From: Coprosoma sp963632935
Lineage (GTDB): Bacteria > Bacillota_I > Bacilli_A > RF39 > UBA660
Assembly: GCA_963632935.1 (NCBI GenBank)
Contig: CAVGWA010000015.1
Span: 1 to 30,576, forward strand
DNA length: 30,576 nucleotides
Direction: 5' to 3'
This document shows positions 7,480-14,750 of this stretch, one piece after another (the first letter of the stretch is position 1; each line of letters begins with the position of its first letter). The position numbers and the translations under genes are program-made. The notes below the pieces were generated by a model. That model was not told the DNA's origin. It saw only the letters and a program-made list of their open reading frames with translations, and did no database searches.

Positions 7480-8535
7480 ATGGATAATATAACAATGACA
7501 TTTAAAAAGTTTTTTAAAAATAAAAATGTGGTTACAGTTATTGGCCTTATAGCTATATTAATTTTACTTTATGTTGGTTATAGTTCACAAATTAATAAAG
7601 CTGTTCAACCTATTGAAATTCCTGTAGCTACTGAAACTATTCAACCAAGAACTGAAATTACAGATGATATGGTTGAACTTGTTGAAATGCCTAATGTTTC
7701 AGTAAGTGATAATGTTATTAGAACAAAATCACAAATTGTTGGTAAATATTCTAATGTAAATTCAGTAATACCTGAAGGAAGTATGTTTTATACTGATACA
7801 GTAATTAGTAAAGATGAACTTCCTGATGCTGCTTTTACTAAGGTTAAATCTGGAGAGGTTGTTTATAATTTTCCAGTTGATATGGAAAGTACTTATGGTA
7901 ATTCAATTTTTCCTGGAAATAAAATTGATATTTATATGAAGGTTGGTGATGGTTCTGATGAGAAGATTATGATTGGTAAGTTAATTGAAAATGTTGAAGT
8001 ACTTGCTGTTAAAGATTCTTCTGGTAAAGCTGTATTTGAAAATACTAGTGAGGATAGAACTCCTTCTATGTTAATTTTTGGACTTAAGAGTAAATTGTAT
8101 ACTATTTTAAAGAAAGCATCTTATATGGATAGTTTGGGTGTTGAACTTTATCCAGTACCACATGGTGGTAAAGTAGCTACTACAGGTACTACTGAAGTTT
8201 CTACACAACAATTAGTTGATTATATTGAAGCTCATTCAATAAATATTCCTGAAGCTGAAACTACTACAACTGATGAATTATTACCTACTGTAAAGGAAAC
8301 TGGTGGAACACCTAATACTGTAACTATTACATTCCCTAAGGGTTGTGGTTCTACTTATACATGTTCTTATATAAAAAATGGTGGTAAAACAGTTAAAGTA
8401 ACAAAAACTTCTCAAGATTTAGTTTATACAGCTAATGGTACTTTGATTGCTACTGTTACTGAAAAAGATGGTACAGCTCATACTTTAACTACTGATATTC
8501 CACTTACTAATTCAACTAATACTACAGGACAATAA
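7480..8535 (+). CDS. cpaB: CpaB/RcpC-like Flp pilus assembly protein
   Basis: This 351-residue protein has one membrane helix at about 16-35. A SAF domain follows (about 45-110, with PVATETIQPRTEITDDMVE and later EGSMFYTDTVI), then a CpaB-like middle region to about 235. In diderms CpaB works with the secretin in the periplasm; here there is no outer membrane. The C-terminus carries an extra module (about 280-343) with two Cys (KGCGSTYTCSY) and a beta-rich pattern ending before a Thr/Asn tail, which is not part of usual CpaB proteins. It lies 2 bp upstream of the ATPase gene. Family assignment is confident; the extension's role is unknown. Confidence 0.85.
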   Translation: MDNITMTFKKFFKNKNVVTVIGLIAILILLYVGYSSQINKAVQPIEIPVATETIQPRTEITDDMVELVEMPNVSVSDNVIRTKSQIVGKYSNVNSVIPEGSMFYTDTVISKDELPDAAFTKVKSGEVVYNFPVDMESTYGNSIFPGNKIDIYMKVGDGSDEKIMIGKLIENVEVLAVKDSSGKAVFENTSEDRTPSMLIFGLKSKLYTILKKASYMDSLGVELYPVPHGGKVATTGTTEVSTQQLVDYIEAHSINIPEAETTTTDELLPTVKETGGTPNTVTITFPKGCGSTYTCSYIKNGGKTVKVTKTSQDLVYTANGTLIATVTEKDGTAHTLTTDIPLTNSTNTTGQ

Positions 8536-8537
8536 TT

Positions 8538-9749
8538 ATGAATAATATGTTTGACCAAATAGATTTTGGTGCTTTAAAACCCTATTTGGATGATGATGAT
8601 ATAACAGATGTTTCTTATGATAATGGTGGACAAATTCATTTAAAAACATTATCTAAGGGAATATATAGAATTGAAAATCCTGCAATTAATAATGCATTTA
8701 TGGAAAAGCTAGCGTTTCAATGTTCAAATGTTATGGGTAAAACTTTTAACATGGCTCATCCATTTTTGGATGCTGAAAGTGCAGAGTTACGTTTAGCTTT
8801 TATCCATGAATCTGTTTCTTCTAATGGAATTGCTTGTGTTTTACGTAAAACACCTGCTAAGATTCGATTACAAAAAGAAAAAATAGTTGCGGATAGATAT
8901 GTTGAATTAGATATAATTGATTTTTTAGAACAATGTGTTTTGGGACATTGCAATATAATTGTTTGTGGTGAAACTGGTTCTGGTAAAACGGAGCTTGTTA
9001 AATATTTAGCTAGTAAGATAGCTGAAAATGAAAAAATTATTACAATTGAGGATACTTTGGAATTACATTTGGATAAAATTTTTCCTCATCGTGATGTTGT
9101 TTCTCTTAAAACTAATAATATTGCTTCTTATACTGATATATTGGAAGCTTGTATGAGACAAAATCCAAAATGGATTTTACTTTCAGAGGTTCGTAGTGCG
9201 GAAGCTGTACTTGCTGTTCGTAATTCAATTTCATCTGGACATTATATTTTATCTACAATACATGCGGATAAGGCTGTATCTATTCCAAACCGTATGTATA
9301 GTTTATTGGAAACTAATCAAGATTTGGATCAATTTATGAGTTCTATTTGTAGGTATGTTCAAATTGGTATATATGTTAGAGGTTATCAAGATAAAATTAC
9401 TAAGCATTTTAGAAGAGAAATTGCTGAGGTTACTGAATTTTATGTAACTAGTGATACTAATGAAGCTAAACATAATATTATTTATAGAAAAGGTGCGGAT
9501 GGTAAAGTTATCAGAAATAATCCTAGTCCATATTTAATTGATTATTTAGAGGTTCAAGGCGTGTTTTTACCTAAAGAATTACAAAATATGGCTGGTGATA
9601 CTTTTACTTCTAATGATTCTATGAAAAATAGTGTTGAAGGCAATATTGTGGAAAATAATGTTAATTCTAATGTTTCTGTGAATGATTCTTCAAATGATTT
9701 TACTTTAGATTCTTCTAGTGTTGATGACACTGAAAATTTATTTGGATAG
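8538..9749 (+). CDS. cpaF: CpaF/TadA pilus assembly ATPase
   Basis: This 403-residue secretion ATPase of the type II/IV (GspE/PilT) superfamily should drive pilus assembly from the cytoplasm. Walker A is GETGSGKTE at about 144-152, the Asp box is ITIEDTLELH, Walker B is WILLSEVR at 212-219, and the His box is STIHADKA at about 239-246. All key residues are present. The N-terminal domain is short (no FHA or other extension). The last 55 residues form an Asn/Ser-rich low-complexity tail, which is unusual for the family. It directly follows cpaB (2 bp) and precedes tadB with 10 bp between genes when the better tadB start is used. Confidence 0.95.
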   Translation: MNNMFDQIDFGALKPYLDDDDITDVSYDNGGQIHLKTLSKGIYRIENPAINNAFMEKLAFQCSNVMGKTFNMAHPFLDAESAELRLAFIHESVSSNGIACVLRKTPAKIRLQKEKIVADRYVELDIIDFLEQCVLGHCNIIVCGETGSGKTELVKYLASKIAENEKIITIEDTLELHLDKIFPHRDVVSLKTNNIASYTDILEACMRQNPKWILLSEVRSAEAVLAVRNSISSGHYILSTIHADKAVSIPNRMYSLLETNQDLDQFMSSICRYVQIGIYVRGYQDKITKHFRREIAEVTEFYVTSDTNEAKHNIIYRKGADGKVIRNNPSPYLIDYLEVQGVFLPKELQNMAGDTFTSNDSMKNSVEGNIVENNVNSNVSVNDSSNDFTLDSSSVDDTENLFG

Positions 9750-9759
9750 GAGGGGCGAT

Positions 9760-10665
9760 ATGACATTTTTAATATTTTTAATAGTTTTAGTTATAGCAAT
9801 ATTTATTGTACTTTATAGGAATAATAGTAATTCTAATAATGTATATAAATTTCTTAACAAGAGAATTGGTGTAATTTATGATAAGTATGCTCCTTATTCA
9901 TTTAAAGTTGTTAGGGAAAAGGTAAAAGAATTAGGCCAAGAGTATACTCCTAGACAATATACAATTCAAATTATTGTATTTGCGGTAGGTGCTGCTGTTG
10001 TTACATATTTATATTTTTATAATATTGTTATCTCTTTAGTATATGCTGTAGTTGCTGTTTCTATTATTCCTTATTTAACTTATTTAAGGTGTAAGAGATT
10101 ATATAGTGAATTTATATTTGAACAAATTCAAGTATATACAACAAATACAATTATGGAATTTGCTACGACTCAATCTTTCGTCAAAGCATTGGAAGGTGTA
10201 TATGCTTCTGATGTATTAGAAGATCCCGTTAAAGCAGATGTTAAAATGATGATTGATATGGCTTATGAAAACGGTACTATTGATCAATCTTTAAATTATA
10301 TGAATAGTAAATATGATTATTACATTGTAAGAAATATGCATCAATTATTCTTACAAATTACTAATGAAGGTTCAAGAGATGCAGGTGAATCTTTAGAAAA
10401 CATGAGTCAAGATATCGATATGCTTGTAGAAGGAGTTTATAGAGATAGAATTGATAGGGCAGCTTTCCATAAGAAGTTTTTACAATTTGGTATTATTTTA
10501 TATTTAATGGTTATGCTTGTTCAATTTATGTTAGGCTTAGAAACATATAATGAAATGTTGGAAAGCTGGTGGGTAAAATTACTTTTACACGGCATTATAT
10601 GGCTTAATACATATTTCATCTTATCTGGTGAAAAATATTATAATGAAGATGTGGGGGCGGAATAA
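9760..10665 (+). CDS. tadB: TadB-like inner membrane platform protein
   Basis: This 301-residue protein of the type II secretion F (T2SSF) class forms the membrane platform for the CpaF ATPase. One N-terminal helix (residues 2-19), a helical pair at about 72-110 and C-terminal helices at about 245-290 flank the cytoplasmic T2SSF region, which includes FATTQSFVKALE and TNEGSRDAGESLENM. I chose the ATG at 9760 because AGGAGGGG lies right before it; an upstream in-frame ATG at 9718 lies inside cpaF and lacks such a site. The stop overlaps the tadC start by one base (TAATG). Confidence 0.88.
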   Translation: MTFLIFLIVLVIAIFIVLYRNNSNSNNVYKFLNKRIGVIYDKYAPYSFKVVREKVKELGQEYTPRQYTIQIIVFAVGAAVVTYLYFYNIVISLVYAVVAVSIIPYLTYLRCKRLYSEFIFEQIQVYTTNTIMEFATTQSFVKALEGVYASDVLEDPVKADVKMMIDMAYENGTIDQSLNYMNSKYDYYIVRNMHQLFLQITNEGSRDAGESLENMSQDIDMLVEGVYRDRIDRAAFHKKFLQFGIILYLMVMLVQFMLGLETYNEMLESWWVKLLLHGIIWLNTYFILSGEKYYNEDVGAE

Positions 10666-11459
10666 TGAGTATAGGTTTAACTTTTATAATAATAGCTATT
10701 ATTGTTCTATTTTTGCTTCAATATAACAATTATTTCAGTTCCAACAAATTTATTAAAGAAACTGAACCATATTTTAGATCTTTGATGGAAGATGATTATG
10801 AGTTTTTACTTAGAATAAGATATGGTGGAGATGTTGATGTAAATAAAATGTTTGGGCTTAGAGTGCGTAATGGAATTGTTACTATAATCTTTTGTTTATT
10901 TATATTTATGTCTAATTTATCTTTTGTTTATACGTTACTTTCCTTTTTATTAGGATTTGGAATGTTTAAATTATCATATATACAATTAAGTAGTTATTAT
11001 AAGCAAAACTTACATAAAATTAATTTAATGTTACCATACTATTTAAAGGGGCTTGAAATCTTAGTTCAACACTATACAGTTCCAGTAGCTCTTTCTAGGT
11101 CAATAGAAACAGCACCCGAAATTTTCAAACCAGGTTTAAGAAAATTGGTTGCTAAAATTGATGCTGGTGATGCTTCAGTTCAACCATATATGGACTTTGC
11201 TCATGAATATCCAGTTAGAGATTCTATGAGAATGATGAGATTACTTTATAGGCTAGGTTTAGGTAGCCAAGAAAATAAACAAGAACAATTACTTATGTTT
11301 TCAAGAACAATTTCGACTTTACAAAATAAAGCACGTGAACAAAAGTATAAAGAACGTTTAGAAAAAATGGAAAATAAAACAATGATTATGTTATTTGGTA
11401 CCGGTGGAGGTATCTTAGGATTCTTACTTTTAGCTATGATGATGATGATGAACTTTTAG
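10665..11459 (+). CDS. tadC: TadC-like inner membrane platform protein
   Basis: This 264-residue second T2SSF-type platform protein is the usual partner of TadB. It has an N-terminal helix, a helical pair at about 62-100 and a C-terminal helix at about 242-262 that ends in a Met-rich stretch. The cytoplasmic part includes LPYYLKGLEILVQHYTVPVA and the RDSMRMMRLLYRLG segment. It starts in the TAATG overlap with tadB, so translation is coupled. It is the last gene before a break with its own promoter for the pilin gene. Confidence 0.88.
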   Translation: MSIGLTFIIIAIIVLFLLQYNNYFSSNKFIKETEPYFRSLMEDDYEFLLRIRYGGDVDVNKMFGLRVRNGIVTIIFCLFIFMSNLSFVYTLLSFLLGFGMFKLSYIQLSSYYKQNLHKINLMLPYYLKGLEILVQHYTVPVALSRSIETAPEIFKPGLRKLVAKIDAGDASVQPYMDFAHEYPVRDSMRMMRLLYRLGLGSQENKQEQLLMFSRTISTLQNKAREQKYKERLEKMENKTMIMLFGTGGGILGFLLLAMMMMMNF

Positions 11460-11501
11460 TGTAAAGCAAGAAAAAAATATATAGAAACTTTTATTTATAT
11501 A

Positions 11502-11510
11502 TGTTATAAT
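11502..11510 (+). promoter_or_regulatory. extended -10 promoter of the pilin gene
   Basis: TGTTATAAT lies 33 bp before the pilin start codon, in the 83-bp gap after tadC. The -35 region is poor, so recognition would rest on the extended -10. AGGAGG follows at 11527-11532. Confidence 0.55.
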
Positions 11511-11542
11511 TTAATTAATAACAATGAGGAGGTGTTTAAGTT

Positions 11543-11779
11543 ATGAAAGAAGCTGCAGGTGAAGCAAACTTAACAGTTGTTGCAATTATCTTAATAGGTG
11601 TTGTTGTTGCAGTAGTAACTCCATTAGTTTCTAATTTAATGGGTTCTACAGCAAAAAAAGCTTGTTGTACAGATGCCGGAGGTGTTTGGAAAAGTGGTTC
11701 CTGCAAGGCAGGAAGTAGTTCTTACAGTGCACAAGATTATAATACTTGTGTTAATAATTCTACTAAAAACACTAAATAA
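11543..11779 (+). CDS. Flp-type pilin candidate, probable major subunit
   Basis: This 78-residue protein starts MKEAAGEANL and continues with a hydrophobic helix (about 9-33) with a Pro at position 27. The small tail has four Cys, including an adjacent pair (ACCTDAGGVWKSGSC). Size, shape and position directly after tadC fit a Flp/Tad major pilin. The classical leader with G-xxxx-E-Y is not present; possible processing points are around G6. A private promoter, a strong AGGAGG site and a terminator right after the gene all predict high expression. The CC-x(11)-C pattern resembles the CC-x(12)-C of the repeats in the 1011-residue surface protein. Pilin identity is inference from context and topology. 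Confidence 0.75.
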   Translation: MKEAAGEANLTVVAIILIGVVVAVVTPLVSNLMGSTAKKACCTDAGGVWKSGSCKAGSSSYSAQDYNTCVNNSTKNTK

Positions 11780-11783
11780 TATG

Positions 11784-11806
11784 CTTGCTTAAAAGCAAGT
11801 TTTTCT
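11784..11806 (+). terminator. terminator after the pilin gene
   Basis: CTTGCT and AGCAAG pair around a four-base loop and are followed by TTTTTCTT. Genes downstream continue in the same direction without an obvious new promoter, so it probably attenuates rather than stops transcription. Confidence 0.75.
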
Positions 11807-11828
11807 TAGTATAAATGGGGTGAGATAA

Positions 11829-12326
11829 ATGCGGGAAAGTATAGGAAGTACGTTTTTATATAATATAATTATACTGTTTGTAATTATTGTTATTGGTTTA
11901 CTTTCAGCCACTATAAGTTATTATAAAGCATTTAAGGTTAATGAAAGATTATTATATTCTATAGATAAATTTGAAGGTTATAATAAGTTATCAAAAAATG
12001 AAATGGAACAGTATTTGTCATCTATTGGTTATACTTACGAAGTAACAGGACAAAATCAGTGTCCTAAAACTAAAAATGGTGGGACATTAATTACTTCTAC
12101 TTCTTCGAAATATTTATATTGTGTTTATTATCACAGTGATGATAGGGGTTCTAATGAAAAAAATATAACCAATAGAGATAATAAACCAATATATTATAAT
12201 TATAGTTTAATAAGTTATATTTATGTTGATTTACCTATTGCTGGTAAATTTAAAATTCCTATTTATACTAAGGGAGAACGTATTTATAATTTTTCTGATG
12301 GTCAAAGTCAGGGGGCGAGGATATGA
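11829..12326 (+). CDS. pilin-like minor subunit, paralogue 1
   Basis: This 165-residue protein has one N-terminal hydrophobic helix (about residues 9-32) behind a short start, MRESIGST. An outside domain follows with two Cys (NQCPKT and YLYCVYY), ending in VDLPIAGKFKIPIYTKGE. The same layout and several blocks (YxKAFKV, a short IGY, a YCVY, a [LV]PI-x-KIP element) recur in the next gene, so they arose by duplication. GGGGTGAG precedes the start. It ends with TGA in an ATGA overlap with the next gene, which implies translational coupling. Probably a TadE/TadF-like minor pilin; no direct homology can be shown. Confidence 0.75.
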   Translation: MRESIGSTFLYNIIILFVIIVIGLLSATISYYKAFKVNERLLYSIDKFEGYNKLSKNEMEQYLSSIGYTYEVTGQNQCPKTKNGGTLITSTSSKYLYCVYYHSDDRGSNEKNITNRDNKPIYYNYSLISYIYVDLPIAGKFKIPIYTKGERIYNFSDGQSQGARI

Positions 12327-12805
12327 AAGAAGCGATTGCTAATGCTGGGGTATTTAACCTTGTAATTATATTTGTAATTATTTTACTTGCATTCTTTGTT
12401 GGTTCGCTTTCTTACTCTAAAGCTTTTAAGGTGAAAAATAAGATTGTTGAGGAAATTGAAAAAGATCAGGGATACACTAGAAGTGGTGATGATTCTACTG
12501 AAGTAAGAGTGGAACAGTGGTTAAAAAATATTGGATATAGAGTAAATACTAGTAATAAAAATAATACTGCTACTTGTGCTAGTAGTGTTAGTGGTAATGG
12601 TGGTTCTGGTGTATTAATTAATAAGAATAGTAATTATCAGTATTGTGTTTATGAATTTGATACTTGTAAAAATAGTAGTTCAGCTAATTGTGGTAAGTAT
12701 TATAGGGTAATTGCTTATATGTATTTTGATGTTCCAATTATTAGTGGATTTATAAAAATACCTGTTAAAGGTGAGACTATGATATTTAATGAAATAAATA
12801 GTTAG
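12323..12805 (+). CDS. pilin-like minor subunit, paralogue 2
   Basis: This 160-residue paralogue of the preceding protein starts MKEAIANAGV with a hydrophobic helix at about 10-30, then SYSKAFKVKNK. The outside domain has four Cys (TCASS, YQYCVYEFDTC, NCGKYY) against two in its sister. It ends with the shared element FDVPIISGFIKIPVKGE. The start codon overlaps the upstream stop (ATGA), with GGGGCGAGG before it. It is followed by the TadZ-like gene after 10 bp. Confidence 0.75.
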   Translation: MKEAIANAGVFNLVIIFVIILLAFFVGSLSYSKAFKVKNKIVEEIEKDQGYTRSGDDSTEVRVEQWLKNIGYRVNTSNKNNTATCASSVSGNGGSGVLINKNSNYQYCVYEFDTCKNSSSANCGKYYRVIAYMYFDVPIISGFIKIPVKGETMIFNEINS

Positions 12806-12815
12806 GGGTGATAAT

Positions 12816-13826
12816 ATGAACGTAATAATCGTAAATAAATATCGTGATGCACTTGCTGGTTTAGATATTGATGTTATAAAAAAATTAGAGGGTGAATTTA
12901 CGGTAGATGAAATTGTTAAAACTTTCCAATCATTTTATTTTAATAAGATGATTTTAGATATTACTGCTTTAAAAGATTATAAGAATATAAAAGTATTACA
13001 AGAACTTTCTCTATCTTTGGATATGGATAAATTAATTTTACTTTTAGATGGTTCTCCTGAAACATCTAATCCTGAATATTTATCCGATTTAATATCTATG
13101 AGAATTTATAATTTTACAATGAATGTTGAAGGCGTTAAATGGTTATATGATCATCCAAATAGTTATCGTGATGTTGCTCAATATCATCAATTAGATACAA
13201 CACATGAGGTTAATTATGCACAAGCTGTTAATTTAAATTCATCATATAATGAAGTTAAAAAGACTATGGTTATTTCTTTTAAGGATGTGACTTTAGGTGC
13301 TGGAGCAACTACTTTAGTATATATTGCTAAAAAGCAACTTGCTAAAAATTATAATGTTGTCGCTATTGAAGTTGATAAACACGATTTTATGTATTTTGAT
13401 GAAAATAAAATGTTTAGTGTTTCTAATAATGAGTTAGGCAATACTATTTCTAAATATAGTGGGGCTGATGTTATTTTAATTGATGCTAATAATAGTCCTT
13501 TAGCTGAAGGTTTAGCTAGTGAAAATATTTATTTAATTGAACCTACTAAAATTAAACTCAATAAATTATTGTCACGTGATTCTAAGGCATTTGAAAAATG
13601 TAAAAACAAAAAGATTGTTTTAAATCAGTGTATGCTAGATGAAAAAGATGTGTCTGATTTCGAATTTGAACTTGGTCTTGATGTTTTTTATAAGATGCCG
13701 CCTTTAAATGATCAAAGTGATGAAAATGTAGCTTTAAATAAATTTTTAGTAAAACTTGGTTTTTATAAACAAGGTAATATTGAAGGCGTAAGTGATAAAA
13801 AAGGTATTAGAGGATTATTTAAGTAG
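12816..13826 (+). CDS. tadZ: TadZ/CpaE-like ParA-type protein
   Basis: This 336-residue protein has a receiver-like N-terminal region (about 1-110) followed by a MinD/ParA-type fold. A segment ISFKDVTLGAGATTLVYIAK (G161 to T166) stands where the deviant Walker A loop would be, but the signature Lys residues are missing. DVILIDANN (about residue 216) matches the Walker B strand. TadZ proteins place the Tad machine at its site in the cell and often have degenerate nucleotide sites, which fits. It is the last gene of the pilus operon and is followed by a terminator. Confidence 0.75.
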   Translation: MNVIIVNKYRDALAGLDIDVIKKLEGEFTVDEIVKTFQSFYFNKMILDITALKDYKNIKVLQELSLSLDMDKLILLLDGSPETSNPEYLSDLISMRIYNFTMNVEGVKWLYDHPNSYRDVAQYHQLDTTHEVNYAQAVNLNSSYNEVKKTMVISFKDVTLGAGATTLVYIAKKQLAKNYNVVAIEVDKHDFMYFDENKMFSVSNNELGNTISKYSGADVILIDANNSPLAEGLASENIYLIEPTKIKLNKLLSRDSKAFEKCKNKKIVLNQCMLDEKDVSDFEFELGLDVFYKMPPLNDQSDENVALNKFLVKLGFYKQGNIEGVSDKKGIRGLFK

Positions 13827-13836
13827 ATTATATTAT

Positions 13837-13868
13837 AAAAAGTAGCGTCAATTTGTTGCTTTTTATTT
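13837..13868 (+). terminator. terminator of the pilus operon
   Basis: AAAAAGTAGC and GTTGCTTTTT pair over ten positions with two G-U pairs around an eight-base loop, followed by a T-rich tract. It lies 10 bp after the tadZ-like stop. Confidence 0.7.
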
Positions 13869-13876
13869 TGTTTTTA

Positions 13877-13905
13877 TTGACAAACAAGCTTAATAATTGT
13901 ATATT
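13877..13905 (+). promoter_or_regulatory. strong sigma-A promoter of the VirB2-like pair
   Basis: A perfect TTGACA (13877-13882) and TATATT (13900-13905) are 17 bp apart. The site lies between a terminator and the first of the two small membrane proteins, 26 bp before its start. Confidence 0.8.
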
Positions 13906-13931
13906 TATTATATAAGTTAAGGAGGAGAATT

Positions 13932-14279
13932 ATGGATTTAGTTAATATGTTAGTAAATGCTAACGATTTATGTACATCTATTCCGGAAGGAATCAAAAAT
14001 TTAGTTCATTTAGTTGTTGTTGCTATTCAAGTTGTTGTTCCAATTTTGTTAATTATTTGGGGAATGCTTGATTTTGCTAAAGCTATTATTGGACAAAAAG
14101 AAGATGATATTAAAGCAGGGCAAAAAGTATTTATGAGAAGATTAATTGCTGCTGTTGTTGTATTTTTAGTTGTCGTTATCGTTCAGCTTGCAGTTAATAT
14201 TGCTTCTAAAATTGGTGGCGAAGGTAACCAATCTAGTGAAGCTTGGTCATGTGCAAGTCAATTAATTAATGGTAATTAG
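13932..14279 (+). CDS. VirB2/TrbC-like two-helix protein, copy 1
   Basis: This 115-residue protein has two hydrophobic helices (about 25-50 and 72-95) joined by a charged loop (GQKEDDIKAGQKVFMRRL), probably cytoplasmic. Both ends should then face outward, and each has one Cys (NDLC and WSC), which could form a disulfide. This is the shape of VirB2/TrbC pilins and of the pilin-like proteins of small conjugative elements, but no other conjugation gene lies nearby. AGGAGGAG precedes the start. The next gene is a paralogue 15 bp downstream. Family call is tentative. Confidence 0.7.
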   Translation: MDLVNMLVNANDLCTSIPEGIKNLVHLVVVAIQVVVPILLIIWGMLDFAKAIIGQKEDDIKAGQKVFMRRLIAAVVVFLVVVIVQLAVNIASKIGGEGNQSSEAWSCASQLINGN

Positions 14280-14294
14280 GAAGTAGGAAAATCT

Positions 14295-14675
14295 ATGGAT
14301 TTAATAAATTTATTAGATGTAACTGATTCTACGTTATGTGAGGGAATATTAGTTCCAAATGCTTTGTTTAATGTAGTTGCTTTGATTGTAAAATGTATTA
14401 AAATTGCTGTACCTATATTACTTGTTATTTTGGGAATGCTTGATTTTACAAAATCAATTGTGGCTAAAAAAGAAGAAGATATAAAAAAATATCAAAAAGC
14501 TTTTGTCTCACGTCTTATTTCTGCACTAGTTGTTTTCTTAATTGTATTTATTGTCCAGTTTGCTGTTAATTTAGTTTCAGGTGTAGAAGATAAATCCAAT
14601 GAAGATGGTCAAACTATTAGTGATGTTTGGAGCTGTAGTAGAAAATTTATTAATGGTGTTGATACCAGTGAATAA
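14295..14675 (+). CDS. VirB2/TrbC-like two-helix protein, copy 2
   Basis: This 126-residue paralogue has the same plan: helix, charged loop (AKKEEDIKKYQKAFVSRL), helix, then VWSC near the C-terminus. The core VPILLxIxGMLDFxK is shared nearly unchanged, and so are the N-terminal and C-terminal Cys. The second helix ends in a longer Glu/Asp-rich tail. It probably forms a hetero-oligomer or alternative subunit with copy 1, from the same transcript. A terminator overlaps its stop codon. Confidence 0.7.
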   Translation: MDLINLLDVTDSTLCEGILVPNALFNVVALIVKCIKIAVPILLVILGMLDFTKSIVAKKEEDIKKYQKAFVSRLISALVVFLIVFIVQFAVNLVSGVEDKSNEDGQTISDVWSCSRKFINGVDTSE

Positions 14676-14698
14676 ACTGTTTAAAAGCAGTTTTTTTC
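14674..14698 (+). terminator. terminator after the VirB2-like pair
   Basis: AAACTG (14674-14679) pairs with CAGTTT (14688-14693) and is followed by TTTTCTT. The stem begins in the stop codon. Confidence 0.65.
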
Positions 14699-14718
14699 TT
14701 TAATTTTTATTGATATTT

Positions 14719-14727
14719 TGGTATAAT
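14719..14727 (+). promoter_or_regulatory. extended -10 promoter of prfB
   Basis: TGGTATAAT lies 24 bp before the prfB start, directly after a terminator, with a weak -35 region. Confidence 0.55.
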
Positions 14728-14750
14728 TAATTAAAGATAGGAGATGGGCT

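Noticed and set aside
9718..9759. Upstream start of tadB at 9718
   Set aside because: It overlaps the end of cpaF and lacks a ribosome site; ATG 9760 follows AGGAGGGG.
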